Assembly (NCBI GenBank): GCA_002413265.1 | Contig: DHWR01000046.1 | Coordinates: forward strand, 5,120 to 25,404 | Source: Chloroflexi bacterium UBA5177 | GTDB lineage: Bacteria; Chloroflexota; UBA5177 | Direction: 5' to 3' | Length of the DNA stretch: 20,285 bases | Shown here: positions 7,525-16,204 of the stretch, one piece after another | Layout: each line of letters opens with the position of its first letter | Numbering within the stretch: the first letter of the stretch is position 1 | Program-made: the position numbers and the translations under genes | The notes under the pieces: model-generated | What the model was told of the DNA's origin: nothing | Database searches by the model: none | Seen by the model: the letters and a program-made list of their open reading frames with translations, nothing else

Positions 7525-8124
7525 ATGAGCCTCATCCTTTTGTGTGACGTTGATGGGGTGCTGATCGCCAAAGGCCGGTTCGAGAAAGCGCTGGCCAAAG
7601 ACAAGACCATAAGGCACGGGGCGGCAACCGACTTTTTTCGGAGGGGCCTCCGGGAGTGTCAGCTAGGAAAGGCAGATCTGAAGGAGACGCTTGGCACCCA
7701 ACTGCCCGCATGGGGATGGAGGCGGTCCGTTGATGATTTCCTGCAGTACTGGTTCGAGACCGACAGTGAGCTCAATGAGCCTTTGCGCATGCGCCTGCGA
7801 AGCTACCGTCGACTAGGCGTACCGTGTTACCTAGCAACTATGCAGGAACGCTATCGCATGGCGTACATCATGGACGTTCTCGGACTTGGTGCCGACGTTG
7901 TTGGCGCCTTCCCAACATGGCGTATTGGCCACGGAAAGGACTCCCCCATCTACTACCGGAGCCTTCTTCACCAACTGCCGATCACCGATCCTCGGCAAGC
8001 CCTCTTTTTCGACGACCAGCAACCGAACGTCGCCGCCGCGAGAAATGCGGGTTTGACGGCTGAGTTGTTCACGACTGTCGACCAGTTCGATGAGGTAGTT
8101 GCGCTGCACATGCGCCGATGGTGA
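7525..8124 (+). CDS. HAD-superfamily hydrolase (phosphatase-like, subfamily IA type)
   Basis: 199 residues with all four HAD motifs. Motif I is L-C-D-V-D-G-V (nucleophile D8, acid/base D10), motif II is the threonine in YLATMQ (T105), motif III is the lysine in GHGKDSP (K138), and motif IV is LFFDDQQPNVAAARNAG (D163-D164). An all-helical cap lies between motifs I and II (residues about 15-90), as in subclass I phosphatases such as phosphoglycolate phosphatase or haloacid dehalogenases. A phosphomonoesterase is the likeliest role, perhaps removing phosphate from a sugar-phosphate-like intermediate made by the upstream aldolase and ThDP enzyme. It is the last gene of the rightward run and converges with the aldo/keto reductase 75 bp away. 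No obvious hairpin terminator is visible in that gap. Confidence 0.88.
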   Translation: MSLILLCDVDGVLIAKGRFEKALAKDKTIRHGAATDFFRRGLRECQLGKADLKETLGTQLPAWGWRRSVDDFLQYWFETDSELNEPLRMRLRSYRRLGVPCYLATMQERYRMAYIMDVLGLGADVVGAFPTWRIGHGKDSPIYYRSLLHQLPITDPRQALFFDDQQPNVAAARNAGLTAELFTTVDQFDEVVALHMRRW

Positions 8125-8199
8125 CCGCGCGAAGCTGTCCAGCATTAATTCCTGCGCTGAAGACCTTCCGACCTGCGCGTTTGCCGGGATTCGCCACCT

Positions 8200-9228
8200 T
8201 TACGTGGACACGCGAAAACGTGCCCGATTGTACTTCCGTTGGTGCCAATATGGATAAGGAGAGGGCGTCGCACTGACGGTGTCCAACGCGTCAAGCTCGC
8301 CCGGCCCCAGTGACCACTCGATGCAAGCGAAGTTGTCTATGAGCTGATCAATTGTCCTCGCACCGACGAGCACGGACGTCACGTCGGCCCGAGCAAGTAA
8401 GTAATTAAGAGCAACTTGGGAGACTGACGCATTGTGTTGTGCGGCAATGTCAGTCATGGTCGCGAGAATGGATTGGCCCCTCTCCTCGTCAATGGAGCCT
8501 GGATCGCCGACGGCCGAGCGCCGACCGTGGTGACTGGTTCCAGCCTGCGAGTGATATTTACCGGTCAGGTAGCCCCCTGCCAACGGGCTCCAAACAACGA
8601 AGCCTAAGCGTTGATCCTCGCACAGCGGTAGCAGTTCGTACTCGGCTTCCCGAGCGACCAAACTGTAATTGGCTTGCAAACAAGCGAATCGGCTGAGATT
8701 GGCGCGTTCGGAGACGGAAAGAGCCTTCATCAATTGCCAGGCTGAGAGATTCGAGCATCCGATGTACCTAACCTTCCCCTGTCGCACTAGATCGGTGAGC
8801 GCTCCTAGCGTTTCAGACAAGCTCGTGTAAGCGTCGTAGCCATGGACCTGATAGATGTCGATGTAGTCCGTGCCTAGTCGGCGGAGACTCGCGTCGCAGC
8901 TGTTTACGATGTGGTGGCGCGATTGTCCCAGGTCATTAACCTCGTCGGACATCCGTCCGTGGCACTTTGTTGCCACAAGCATCTTGTCCCTCTTCGAGCG
9001 GAGTGCCTTGCCGATCATCTCTTCTGATATGCCACGCGAGTAAACGTCCGCCGTATCCACTAGATTGATTCCGCGATCCAGGCAGATGTCGATCATCTGA
9101 TTTGCGGTTTTCTGATCGACGCCACCGACCCCCTCGAAGAACGGACTGCCTGAACCCCCAAATGTCATAGAACCGAGGGAAAGAGCTGACACGCGCAGCC
9201 CGGTCTGTCCCAGAAACCTATACTCCAC
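8200..9228 (-). CDS. Aldo/keto reductase
   Basis: About 342 residues of an NADPH-dependent aldo/keto reductase barrel. The tetrad is complete; counted from a TTG two codons upstream it is D60 and Y65 in LVDTADVY, K90 in LVATKCH and H131 in YQVHGYD. WSPLAGGYLTGKYH, YIGCSNLSAWQL and VLVGARTIDQL mark later strands and the cofactor pocket. It probably reduces an aldehyde or ketone to an alcohol, or the reverse. I chose GTG at 9226-9228 because AGGAAG lies 6 nt upstream and relatives start with M-E-Y-R-x-L-G; the TTG two codons earlier sits too close to that site. It is the last gene of the leftward NRPS group, 109 bp after the kinase gene, so a role in the same product is plausible. Confidence 0.9.
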   Translation of the reverse strand: MEYRFLGQTGLRVSALSLGSMTFGGSGSPFFEGVGGVDQKTANQMIDICLDRGINLVDTADVYSRGISEEMIGKALRSKRDKMLVATKCHGRMSDEVNDLGQSRHHIVNSCDASLRRLGTDYIDIYQVHGYDAYTSLSETLGALTDLVRQGKVRYIGCSNLSAWQLMKALSVSERANLSRFACLQANYSLVAREAEYELLPLCEDQRLGFVVWSPLAGGYLTGKYHSQAGTSHHGRRSAVGDPGSIDEERGQSILATMTDIAAQHNASVSQVALNYLLARADVTSVLVGARTIDQLIDNFACIEWSLGPGELDALDTVSATPSPYPYWHQRKYNRARFRVST

Positions 9229-9234
9229 AGCCAA

Positions 9235-9240
9235 CTTCCT
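9235..9240 (-). promoter_or_regulatory. Ribosome binding site of the aldo/keto reductase
   Basis: AGGAAG on the minus strand, 6 nt before the GTG at 9226-9228. It decides between that GTG and the TTG at 9232-9234. Confidence 0.5.
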
Positions 9241-9343
9241 GGGACACGGGCATAGATCCTTTCGAGAGCGTGGGACTCCTTCTTCCGAGCCTCTCTCTTG
9301 GCCTAGACATCAGGATCGCGTGAAGTAGCCCCTTCGTCATGCT

Positions 9344-10162
9344 TCAGACGCCTAAAGCACGATCGAGCTCAGTTCTATGTGCAGCTATCCACGCGCGAGT
9401 TCGACGATTCCTGAGGGCTGCAACTCCGGCCCATTCCGCGAGGCCTCCGACATGTCCCGCAGCCGCGCGCTGGCGCATTCGCTCGTAGCTAATGTCTGCA
9501 TTTAACAAAGCCGCGTCGACGAGTCGCACACGGTCGTGATCTTCAAGACCGTAAGTATCAGCAAACAAGGCTAATCGTAAGGTGGCGTTGCCGTCGAGTC
9601 GATCTAAACTCCCAGTGAGATCAACTGGATCAAGCAGCGGGACCCAGTATCGGGCCGTTCGGACAACATCCCACAGAGGCGTCACTGGGCCGACTTCCTC
9701 GAAATCGATTAGTGCGATCGCGATCCCGTTCCGACACACAACGTTAGCCATTGATACGTCCATATGACCAAGCAGGTTGCCCTCAAATCCTGATGGGGGT
9801 ATCGTCGGCCACTTTATGTTACGCGGCACCCCGAGGGACGCAACTGCGTCGTGGTAGCGACGTAAGAGCTTGGCGACGCTAGCTAAGGTCTTGTGGCACG
9901 CAACCCAACCCGCGTATGGTGGAAGCGCAACCTCGCCCGGAATGTACGTCAGAATCCAGCGACCGAATTCATCCTGTCCGCATAAGCGAGGAGCACCGTC
10001 GAATCCCACAGTCTCCAGATGCTGTAGGACAAGTCGCATCGCCTCAGGAGCGCGCTCCTCGGTACGGCGTGTTGTATCGCCGATTCGAATCGTCCCACCG
10101 CCCGCACCTGGCCCGGACAAATGCTGCTCGCCGACCAATAAGCCTTCTTTCCGCCTTGGCAA
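9344..10162 (-). CDS. Aminoglycoside-phosphotransferase-like kinase (APH family)
   Basis: 272 residues. The catalytic loop is G-H-M-D-V-S-M-A-N (H133, catalytic base D135, N140) and the metal-binding motif is L-I-D-F-E-E (D153). Upstream, GGGTIRIGDTTRR resembles the nucleotide loop of this family, and GRWILTYIPGEV is the hinge. The family phosphorylates hydroxyls on antibiotics, choline, homoserine or other small molecules. In an NRPS cluster it may be a self-protection kinase or may activate a sugar- or polyol-like intermediate (compare the HAD phosphatase at 7525-8124). Starts are uncertain: TTG at 10162 has no ribosome binding site, while TTG at 10138 has AAGAAGG close upstream. It lies between the NRPS and the aldo/keto reductase in the same direction. 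Confidence 0.84.
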   Translation of the reverse strand: MPRRKEGLLVGEQHLSGPGAGGGTIRIGDTTRRTEERAPEAMRLVLQHLETVGFDGAPRLCGQDEFGRWILTYIPGEVALPPYAGWVACHKTLASVAKLLRRYHDAVASLGVPRNIKWPTIPPSGFEGNLLGHMDVSMANVVCRNGIAIALIDFEEVGPVTPLWDVVRTARYWVPLLDPVDLTGSLDRLDGNATLRLALFADTYGLEDHDRVRLVDAALLNADISYERMRQRAAAGHVGGLAEWAGVAALRNRRTRAWIAAHRTELDRALGV

Positions 10163-10257
10163 TTCGTCTCAATTTATCTCAGCGGCGGCCGACCAGCCAC
10201 TTGGTAATTTGCGGATGATGAGATGAGAGCACCTATCTCTACAGCGTTTGTTCTCAG

Positions 10258-13200
10258 CTAGGCCTTGTCGGGAGCGTTCGACTGCATCCTACCCTGGAGG
10301 AGCGGGTCGCCCGTCGCTTCGATCAAGGCCGCCATCCGAGCAACGGTCGGGTATTCATACACCACCCGGACGGGAAGCTCGACACCAATGTCGATCCGCA
10401 ATCGTGAAACGAGCCGAAGGGCAAGCAGGGAGTGCCCCCCCAACGCGAAAAAGTCGCTGCCACGATAAATCTCCGGAAGCTCGAGCAGGCCAGCCCAGAT
10501 CCTCGCGAGCTCTCGCTCAATATCTCCAGTCGGAGGCTCGTCGTCAGCGGCTGTCTGCGCTGCGCGTGGTTCGGGCAGGCGACCATGATCAATCTTTCCG
10601 TTAGGCATACGCGGGAAGCCTGCGAGCAGCTCGATGACGGACGGGATCATGTATTCCGGGAGTTGTGCTCGCGCCAGGCAATCAAGCTCCTCGGTGTCTA
10701 AGTCAGCGCGGTCGGAGACGACGTAGGCCACAAGCGAACCCAAAGTTTCGTTAGACCGCGGGACGACAAGAACTTCCCGGACCGAAGGGTGCTGGGCGAG
10801 CACCTGCTCAATCTCGCTCGGTTCGATCCGGAACCCCCGGATTTTCAGTTGGCGGTCGCTGCGACCGAGGTGCTCGATAGTCCCGTCCATCCGATACCGG
10901 CAGAGGTCGCCCGTCCGATAGAGCCGTTGCACGGATGCGAACGGCGCTTGAACAAAGCGCTCGTGTGTCATCTCTGACTCCAGGTGATAGCCGGCAGCCA
11001 GCCCCTGACCGCCGATGCAGAGCTCCCCGACCCCTCCTAGGGGCACCGGCATTAGCTGGGGGTCAACGATGTACGTGCTGGTGTTGGCCAACGGCCGACC
11101 GATCGGAATCCGCGTTTCGTCGTCCTCGAGCCGATGCGCGGTCGACCAAATCGTCGTCTCAGTCGGCCCATACATGTTCCACACCTCCGAGCCGCGAGCA
11201 AGCAACTGCGGCGCCAACTCGGGCGGGAAAACTTCCCCGCCTACCAGTATCCGTAAGTCGGCTTTTCCTCGCCAGCCCGATTCGACAAGCAGCCTCCAAG
11301 TCACCGGCGTCGCTTGCATAATTGTTACCCCCCGAGCGTGAATCTCGCCGGCGAGGCGGTCGCCATCGACGATTGTCTCGGCCGACGCCAGTACGACCGT
11401 CGCTCCAACGACAAGCGGCAGGAAAAGCTCGAGATATGCGATGTCGAAGGAGTAGGTCGTAACCGCCATGAGGACATCGTCGGCGTTTAGCCCGGGTCGC
11501 TCCGCGACGGCAAGGAGAAGATTAGTGAGGGCACTATGCGGGACCGCGACACCCTTGGGCCTTCCGGTCGTTCCGGACGTGTAGATGACATAAGCGAGAT
11601 CATCGAACCGGCTGCCTGGCAGATCCCCGCTTATCGGACCACGAATGTCGTCATCGTCGAGGATCACGACGTTTACTCCAGCCCCTGGACAGTCTTCGCT
11701 GAGTTCGGCTGTGGTCATCAGATGGCTGGCTTGGCTGTGCTGCATCATGAACAGTCGCCGCTCGCGCGGATACGTTGGGTCGAGCGGAACGAACGTCGCA
11801 CCTGCCTGCATTACCCCCAGCAAGGCGGCAACAAGTCGCGGGGTTCGCGGCAGCTGGATGCCGACGAGATCGCCCGGCCTAACCCCGCTGCTGATCAGCT
11901 GCAGTGCGATCCGGTGCGACTTTCCCCGCAGCTCTGAGTAGCTGAACTGGTCATCGAGCCATTCAAGAGCCACATCGTCCGGGTGCTTTTCCGCAACCCG
12001 CTCGAACAGCTCGACTGCAGAAAGTGATGTCAACCGAGAGCCGGTCTCATTCCATTCTCTCAGGACCATGTCTCTCGTCGCTGCAGGCATTGCTGTGATC
12101 TCGCTCAAGGTTTTTGAGGGTGCCTGTACGACGTCAACGAGAACCGCCTCGTAGGCTTCCGCGAGTGCTTGGACCTCGGTCGCCGGAAGCACGTCCGTGT
12201 TGTGCTCCCATAGGATGGCTAACTCGTCGCACTCGCCTAGCCATTCCACGCCTCGCTGTTCTCCCTGTGGGACTACGATGACGTTGAGGTCGAACTTGGC
12301 TGTGCCATTTGATCTCTCCACGATCTCGCCCGTCAGTCCTGGCCAGTTGAATCTGGCGAGCGGGGAGTCATGGAAACTAAAGAAGATCTGCGCAATAGGG
12401 TTTCGACTTAGGTCTGGCGGTCGGTTGAGTGAACGAACCACATCATCGAAGGGAGCGGCCTGAAAGATGTAAGCCTCGGTAACCACGGTACGCACCGCTG
12501 CCACAAGCTCAGAGAACGTCATTGGGCTCTCCACGCGGGTGCGGAGCATGACGGAGTTTACGAGCATGCCGATCACTGACTCCGAGCCCGGCCAGTGGCG
12601 GTTGCCAAACCACGAACCCACAACGGCATCTTCCTCGCCGGTGTAGCGGTACAACAGGGCGATGAACGCCGCGAGCATAGTCATGAACAGCGATGCGTTC
12701 TCCGAACGTGCAAGGGCCCGGAGATCCTTGTACAAGCGCTTTGGCAGCACTCGGCGGACCATCCGTCCCTCGAACGTCTGAACCTTCGGTCGCGACTTGA
12801 TTTGCGGCAGCGTGAGCTCCGGCGCATCGGCGAGCGTCTGGCGCCAATAGTCGAGCAACCGCTCGCGCTCCCGGCCGCGATAGGTCTCACGCTGAAACCG
12901 CGCAAAAGTGGCGAACTGCATAGGAACTTCCAGTGACACTTTGCGGCCTTCCATCATCGCGCTGTAGATCTCGCTGACCTCCCCCCAGAGCACGCCGACA
13001 GACCAGCCGTCATGGACGAAATGATGCTCCACTTCAGCGATGGCGAACTCATCTGCTGCGCGTCTGATTACCTTCCACTTGATAAGCGGCAGCACGCCAA
13101 CGTCCAACCTCACGGAGAAGAAGTCGCGCAGCACCTCAAGCTCGCGGGCCGTCCTTTCTTTTATCGGTAAATCCGCAAGATCCACGACCTCTAGCTTGAC

Positions 13201-15378
13201 GTCGAAAGGCTCGTGCACGTTTTGAACCGGCTCACTGTTTCTTTCCTCAAACGTGGTGCGAAGAATCTCGTGGCGTCGCACGACCTCGCTGAGCGCCCGC
13301 TCAAGGAACGCCACGTTCAAGTCTCCGCGCAGCTCGACGGTGCATTGAAACTGGTACGCAAGATTGGGCGAGCCTAGGCGTTCGAGGAACCACACCTGCT
13401 CTTGCCCGAAGGACAGCGGGCCCGATTCAGGCCCCTTTGAATCGGCCCTAATCGCCGCTGGCAGGCTGTGCTCCTTCTCGTCGTTGTCGAGCTCGTGGTA
13501 CCGCTCCAGCGCCGCCGCGAGCTCAGCGATGGTTGGCTTCGCGAATAAGAGTTCAAGGGGAGGCTCGTACCCGAGCTTTTCGCGCAGAGCGACAGCCACA
13601 CGCGTCATCCGCAATGAGTCTCCACCCAGCTGAAAGAAGTTGACGTCTCGGCCGATTTTCGACCTCCCGAGGACGGTTTCCCAGGTACGTGCCACCATCT
13701 TCTCGAACGGTGATTTAGGCGGATCTCGAAGTCGCTCGGGGGGAAAGATAGTGAGCAGCTCGTGGCGATCGACCTTGCCGTTCTCGGTCAGTGGGAGCTG
13801 CCGAAGAATGGTAAACGTAGACGGGATCATGTAGCGAGGAAGGCGCTCGGCAAGAAACGCGTTGAGCTCTTCCCCATTCAGGCGTTTTGAGTCGCTGGCG
13901 AGGTATGCAGCGAGGCTAGTAGGCTGGCGCGGGTGGCCGGCGGTGGTGACCACGGCGAGCCGCACGGACGGATGCTGCTGAAGGGCCGCTTCGATCTCGC
14001 CGAGCTCAACTCGAAAACCGCCGATCTTGACCTGCTTGTCTTCCCGACCGAGAAACTGGATGTTGCCATCAGGAAGAAGACGACCTCTATCGCCCGTGCG
14101 GTATAGGCGCTCCGAGGTTCGCTCGTTTACAACGAATGCCGCGTGCGTCAGATCCGGGGCCTTGAAGTAGCCGAGCGCCAGGCTGCGGCCGCCGATGTAT
14201 AAATCGCCTGGAAGACAAGGCGGCAGCTGACGAAGGTCGTTGTCTAGAACCTCGACCGTTTGATCGGTGAGCGCGCGGCCGTACGGGATGCTGTCCCAGG
14301 AGGGATCGACGTCGCCGATCTCATAGAAAATTGACCAAATAGCCGCTTCCGTCGCCCCTCCGAGGCTTACCAGACGAGCGCTGGGTACTAGCTCTCGAAA
14401 ACGGCTCGGAAGCTTGATCGGAATCCAGTCACCGCTAAGGAGTACAAGCCTCAAAGAGCTTCCGAGGGAGCGGCGGTCATCATTTAAGTAATCGACCAGC
14501 ATCTCGAGAAACATAGGCACGCTATTCCAGACCGTCACCGAATGCTCGCGGACAAGCTGGGCCCAAACGCGCGGATCCCGATCAGCAGCAACATCTGGAA
14601 GGACAACGGCGCCCCCACAGCCGAGAACCCCGAACAGATCCCACACCGAAAGATCGAAGCTCAAAGATGACAAACCCAGGACGCGATCGCCTCGTTGGAG
14701 ACCGAATCGACGGTTAACGTCACGGATCGTCGTCATAGCGGCCTCATGGGTGACCATCACCCCCTTTGGTATGCCAGTGGACCCAGACGTGAAGATGACA
14801 TAGGCCAGATCGGCGGGGGCCACGTCCGCGGCACCCGCCGGAAAGTCCGCCGCACCTGTTCCCTCATCAACTGCCAAGCACCGAATAGCGGGACCGAAAT
14901 CAAGGTCGGAAGCGAGGGCAGTCTGGGTCAGGGCGACCGGAGCCTCTACGAGATCGAGCATCTGGCGGAGACGAAGCGGCGGTAAGTCGCCATCTAGCGG
15001 GACATATGCCCCTCCCGCTTTTAGAATCGCCAGGACACCGACGACCTGCTCCCATCCTTTCTTCATCACCACCGCCACCCGCCGGGACCGACACACTCCC
15101 GCGTCCGCCAGACACCCCGCTACTTCGTTCGCGCGCGCGTTGAGCTCGCCGAAGCTGAGCCGGACATCACCTGCGATAACCGCGGTATCATGAGGAAACG
15201 CGGAAGCGTGAGCCTCAATCCCAGAGTGGAGAAGCTGCGCGTGCATACCGCGACTAGGAATTCGGTGAGTCTCGCTGAGGGCCGACGGCGTCGAACCTAA
15301 GGGGTCGGATGCATGCTCTGGATCTCCCACAAACTGCCTAACCGAGACAAGCGCAATTGTAAACGGAATCAATGACAC
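10258..15378 (-). CDS. Two-module NRPS, A-PCP-C-A-PCP, predicted Cys then Gly
   Basis: 1706 residues. A1 spans about 45-545, PCP1 about 553-625 (GGDS, S588), C about 648-1095 (active site H785-H-F-V-H-D-G791), A2 about 1118-1602, PCP2 about 1612-1685 (GGHS, S1650). Both A domains keep the TSG[S/T]TG phosphate loop, YRTGD and the A10 lysine (K535, K1595). Placed on the GrsA positions, A1 reads D242 L243 W246 N285 L313 S315 L339 I347 W348 K535, one change from the classic cysteine code. A2 reads D1312 I1313 L1316 Q1355 L1378 G1380 M1402 I1410 W1411 K1595, one change from a classic glycine code. The C domain has HHxxxDG, so it is a peptide-bond former, not a cyclising Cy domain. There is no epimerase, thioesterase or reductase domain, so release must occur in trans. 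The start is GTG; an internal ATG at 15246 is possible and would begin closer to A1. Confidence 0.95.
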   Translation of the reverse strand: MSLIPFTIALVSVRQFVGDPEHASDPLGSTPSALSETHRIPSRGMHAQLLHSGIEAHASAFPHDTAVIAGDVRLSFGELNARANEVAGCLADAGVCRSRRVAVVMKKGWEQVVGVLAILKAGGAYVPLDGDLPPLRLRQMLDLVEAPVALTQTALASDLDFGPAIRCLAVDEGTGAADFPAGAADVAPADLAYVIFTSGSTGIPKGVMVTHEAAMTTIRDVNRRFGLQRGDRVLGLSSLSFDLSVWDLFGVLGCGGAVVLPDVAADRDPRVWAQLVREHSVTVWNSVPMFLEMLVDYLNDDRRSLGSSLRLVLLSGDWIPIKLPSRFRELVPSARLVSLGGATEAAIWSIFYEIGDVDPSWDSIPYGRALTDQTVEVLDNDLRQLPPCLPGDLYIGGRSLALGYFKAPDLTHAAFVVNERTSERLYRTGDRGRLLPDGNIQFLGREDKQVKIGGFRVELGEIEAALQQHPSVRLAVVTTAGHPRQPTSLAAYLASDSKRLNGEELNAFLAERLPRYMIPSTFTILRQLPLTENGKVDRHELLTIFPPERLRDPPKSPFEKMVARTWETVLGRSKIGRDVNFFQLGGDSLRMTRVAVALREKLGYEPPLELLFAKPTIAELAAALERYHELDNDEKEHSLPAAIRADSKGPESGPLSFGQEQVWFLERLGSPNLAYQFQCTVELRGDLNVAFLERALSEVVRRHEILRTTFEERNSEPVQNVHEPFDVKLEVVDLADLPIKERTARELEVLRDFFSVRLDVGVLPLIKWKVIRRAADEFAIAEVEHHFVHDGWSVGVLWGEVSEIYSAMMEGRKVSLEVPMQFATFARFQRETYRGRERERLLDYWRQTLADAPELTLPQIKSRPKVQTFEGRMVRRVLPKRLYKDLRALARSENASLFMTMLAAFIALLYRYTGEEDAVVGSWFGNRHWPGSESVIGMLVNSVMLRTRVESPMTFSELVAAVRTVVTEAYIFQAAPFDDVVRSLNRPPDLSRNPIAQIFFSFHDSPLARFNWPGLTGEIVERSNGTAKFDLNVIVVPQGEQRGVEWLGECDELAILWEHNTDVLPATEVQALAEAYEAVLVDVVQAPSKTLSEITAMPAATRDMVLREWNETGSRLTSLSAVELFERVAEKHPDDVALEWLDDQFSYSELRGKSHRIALQLISSGVRPGDLVGIQLPRTPRLVAALLGVMQAGATFVPLDPTYPRERRLFMMQHSQASHLMTTAELSEDCPGAGVNVVILDDDDIRGPISGDLPGSRFDDLAYVIYTSGTTGRPKGVAVPHSALTNLLLAVAERPGLNADDVLMAVTTYSFDIAYLELFLPLVVGATVVLASAETIVDGDRLAGEIHARGVTIMQATPVTWRLLVESGWRGKADLRILVGGEVFPPELAPQLLARGSEVWNMYGPTETTIWSTAHRLEDDETRIPIGRPLANTSTYIVDPQLMPVPLGGVGELCIGGQGLAAGYHLESEMTHERFVQAPFASVQRLYRTGDLCRYRMDGTIEHLGRSDRQLKIRGFRIEPSEIEQVLAQHPSVREVLVVPRSNETLGSLVAYVVSDRADLDTEELDCLARAQLPEYMIPSVIELLAGFPRMPNGKIDHGRLPEPRAAQTAADDEPPTGDIERELARIWAGLLELPEIYRGSDFFALGGHSLLALRLVSRLRIDIGVELPVRVVYEYPTVARMAALIEATGDPLLQGRMQSNAPDKA

Positions 15379-15436
15379 CTGCCAGCATCACGATTTTCAG
15401 AGGATTCGGCCACACGACCGCGGTTCACGCCGCTTC
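15379..15436. promoter_or_regulatory. Short divergent intergenic region
   Basis: 58 bp between the NRPS (minus) and the methyltransferase-like gene (plus). Both upstream regions must share this segment or extend into the coding sequences. I see no clear promoter hexamers, repeat or ribosome binding site. Confidence 0.3.
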
Positions 15437-16204
15437 ATGACGCTCGAAAGTTCTTTCTACGACGCTACTGCGCCTCTGTACGTTGCAGCGATGGGAACCG
15501 AGCTCGTGGCCCCACTCCTGTACGACCTCGCGCGCTTAACACGACCTCAGCGGCTGCTTGAGGTCGGCATGGGCTACACGACCCCTTTCCTCGCGCGGGC
15601 GCTGCACGATGCCCGTATCGACGCCTACGCGGAGGCCAAAGCGCTAGCGACCAAGGGGATTCCAACTCCTGCAAGTCGGGCCAAGCTAAACGACAAATGG
15701 CTCGAGCGCCACCCTACCTTCGCGTCACCTGCCTTCCACGCTGCACCGTACGAGCCCCAGCTCGTAGTCCTCGACGACTTCAGCGTCGAACGCTCTAGTG
15801 CGACCTCCGTTCTCCCAATCCTCAAGTCTCTCGAGCTGGACGACTTGGTTGTCCCTGTTCATTCGTCACTACAAGATATTCATACGTCGCTCGATCCGAA
15901 ACTGACGCCGTTTGACTTCGTCTGGGTAGATGCATGGGCTTGCCTCTACTTCTTCGAGAACTGCTGGGATCTTGTCTCGGATCCCGGCGGGATCGCACTC
16001 TTTCACTATCTTATTGGCTATGAGGAAGGCGACGCGATCATCGACTACATGAAGGCCACTCAGCAGATGCATCCTGACGAGCTGGAGATCCTGAGCCTTA
16101 TCGAGCCTCACAAGCTCCGCCAAAACAGCCTGACTCTCGTTCGACGCATTGCATCGCGAGGGAACAGCAAAACGTCCCGGTCGACGGGCGACGCCGCCTC
16201 CTGA
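15437..16204 (+). CDS. Class I SAM-dependent methyltransferase-like protein
   Basis: 255 residues. RLLEVGMGYTTPFLARAL (about residues 39-56) fits methyltransferase motif I (hydrophobic-E-V-G-x-G-x-x-T), LVVLDDFS fits the acidic end of a later strand, and FDFVWVDAWACLYFFENCWD followed by DPGGIALFHYLIGY fits motifs IV-V. Between motif I and the LDD strand there are about 55 residues (a KALATKGIPTP-type stretch and a basic K-W-L-E-R-H segment), longer than usual, so substrate binding may differ or the fold may be only methyltransferase-like. The ATG has no clear ribosome binding site. Its TGA (16202-16204) shares one base with the ATG of the broken thioesterase TE1, the mark of a former translationally coupled pair. 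It may methylate the peptide product or an amino-acid precursor; no substrate can be assigned. Confidence 0.72.
   Translation: MTLESSFYDATAPLYVAAMGTELVAPLLYDLARLTRPQRLLEVGMGYTTPFLARALHDARIDAYAEAKALATKGIPTPASRAKLNDKWLERHPTFASPAFHAAPYEPQLVVLDDFSVERSSATSVLPILKSLELDDLVVPVHSSLQDIHTSLDPKLTPFDFVWVDAWACLYFFENCWDLVSDPGGIALFHYLIGYEEGDAIIDYMKATQQMHPDELEILSLIEPHKLRQNSLTLVRRIASRGNSKTSRSTGDAAS

Noticed and set aside
13321..13700. A possible epimerisation domain after PCP1, suggested by its GGDS core motif
   Set aside because: The following roughly 450 residues hold one condensation domain with HHFVHDG and lead straight into A2; there is no room for a separate epimerase.
10258..15378. A heterocyclisation (Cy) domain expected next to a Cys module
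   Set aside because: The only condensation-type domain has the HHxxxDG motif, not DxxxxD, so thiazoline formation by this protein is not supported.
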